DNA of 64,000 nucleotides, from the NCBI GenBank assembly GCA_900541415.1, contig UQJP01000007.1:68094-132093 (forward strand). Reading direction: 5' to 3'. This document shows positions 63,841 through 64,000 of the stretch, piece by piece; the first letter of the stretch is position 1, and each line of letters begins with the position of its first letter. The notes under the pieces are model-generated. The model was not told the origin of the DNA and made no database searches. It was given only the letters and a program-made list of their open reading frames with translations. The position numbers and the translations under genes were made by a program. This DNA is from an uncultured Odoribacter sp. Lineage in GTDB: Bacteria; Bacteroidota; Bacteroidia; Bacteroidales; Marinifilaceae.

Positions 63841-64000
63841 TCAATCCATCCTTTTAGTTCCTCCAAATCATAAAAAATATTCTCAAATAAATTACACCTA
63901 TTAACTAATAATCTCCAATTCATTCAACTCCTCTTTATTACTCTTATCTACTACTATTACCTTGTACTCCTCATGCAATTAATTAAATTTTTAAAATTCA
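63841..64000. other. AT-rich right edge, no gene seen
   Basis: The last 160 bases are over 70% A+T by eye, with no supported reading frame or recognisable RNA. Probably the intergenic region before the next gene. Confidence 0.5.

Overview
The window is chromosomal DNA from a member of Bacteroidetes, almost certainly order Bacteroidales. Several things point there: SusC/SusD with FecR and an ECF sigma factor; families largely confined to the phylum (DUF3332, DUF4494, DUF4843, DUF4293, PKD-like lipoprotein, fused GldF-GldG); the rpsU-recombinase-raiA-tuf-tRNA-Trp-secE-nusG-rpl-rpoBC order; and many promoters of the Bacteroidetes form TTTG-N19..21-TAnnTTTG. The gene mix looks like Odoribacter or Butyricimonas, but that family-level call is inference. 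I found no insertion sequence, prophage, integrated element or CRISPR array.

Layout. 1-3763 (minus): the N-terminal 835 residues of a secreted NPCBM / HzsA-like / c-type-heme protein, a PduO-type cobalamin adenosyltransferase and a small conserved protein. 3985-12257: recG, a double-ABM-domain protein, DUF3332 lipoprotein, two tandem paralogous lipoproteins, aspA, DUF4494 and DUF3467. 12378-18171 (minus): IclR regulator, a full-length 1356-residue paralog of the first gene, and a translationally coupled beta-propeller protein. 18373-19777 (plus): calcineurin-like phosphatase overlapping a putative outer-membrane protein. 20069-34285 (minus): the ribosomal and RNA-polymerase block rpsU to rpoC, with tRNA-Trp. 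34651-37253 (minus): a possible tiny membrane ORF, a Ser-type sulfatase with a (CTAT)15.5 microsatellite upstream, and a four-helix membrane protein.

37601-53330 (minus) is the main accessory locus. In transcription order it holds an ECF sigma factor, two tandem ABC cassettes (each a GldA-like ATPase plus a GldF-GldG fusion), a FecR anti-sigma factor, a SusC with an STN signalling domain, SusD, a DUF4843 lipoprotein and a PKD-like lipoprotein. No glycoside hydrolase is present. A 34-base element occurs just after the sigma gene and again just before fecR, bracketing the ABC cassettes.

53417-64000 is mostly housekeeping: a TPR protein and an M23 peptidase on minus; then on plus a ZapB-like protein, zapA, a 6S-like RNA, rny, a nucleoside phosphorylase, DUF4293, a C69 dipeptidase, rplS with a structured leader, and a phospho-sugar mutase. 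The last 220 bases hold only a terminator and AT-rich sequence.

How the parts work together: the sigma/FecR/STN-SusC chain should sense ligand at the outer membrane and induce SusCD and its accessory lipoproteins. The embedded ABC cassettes suggest that export or immunity is coupled to import. The two HzsA-like proteins look like extracytoplasmic haem-and-glycan-binding scaffolds; nothing here shows what they do.
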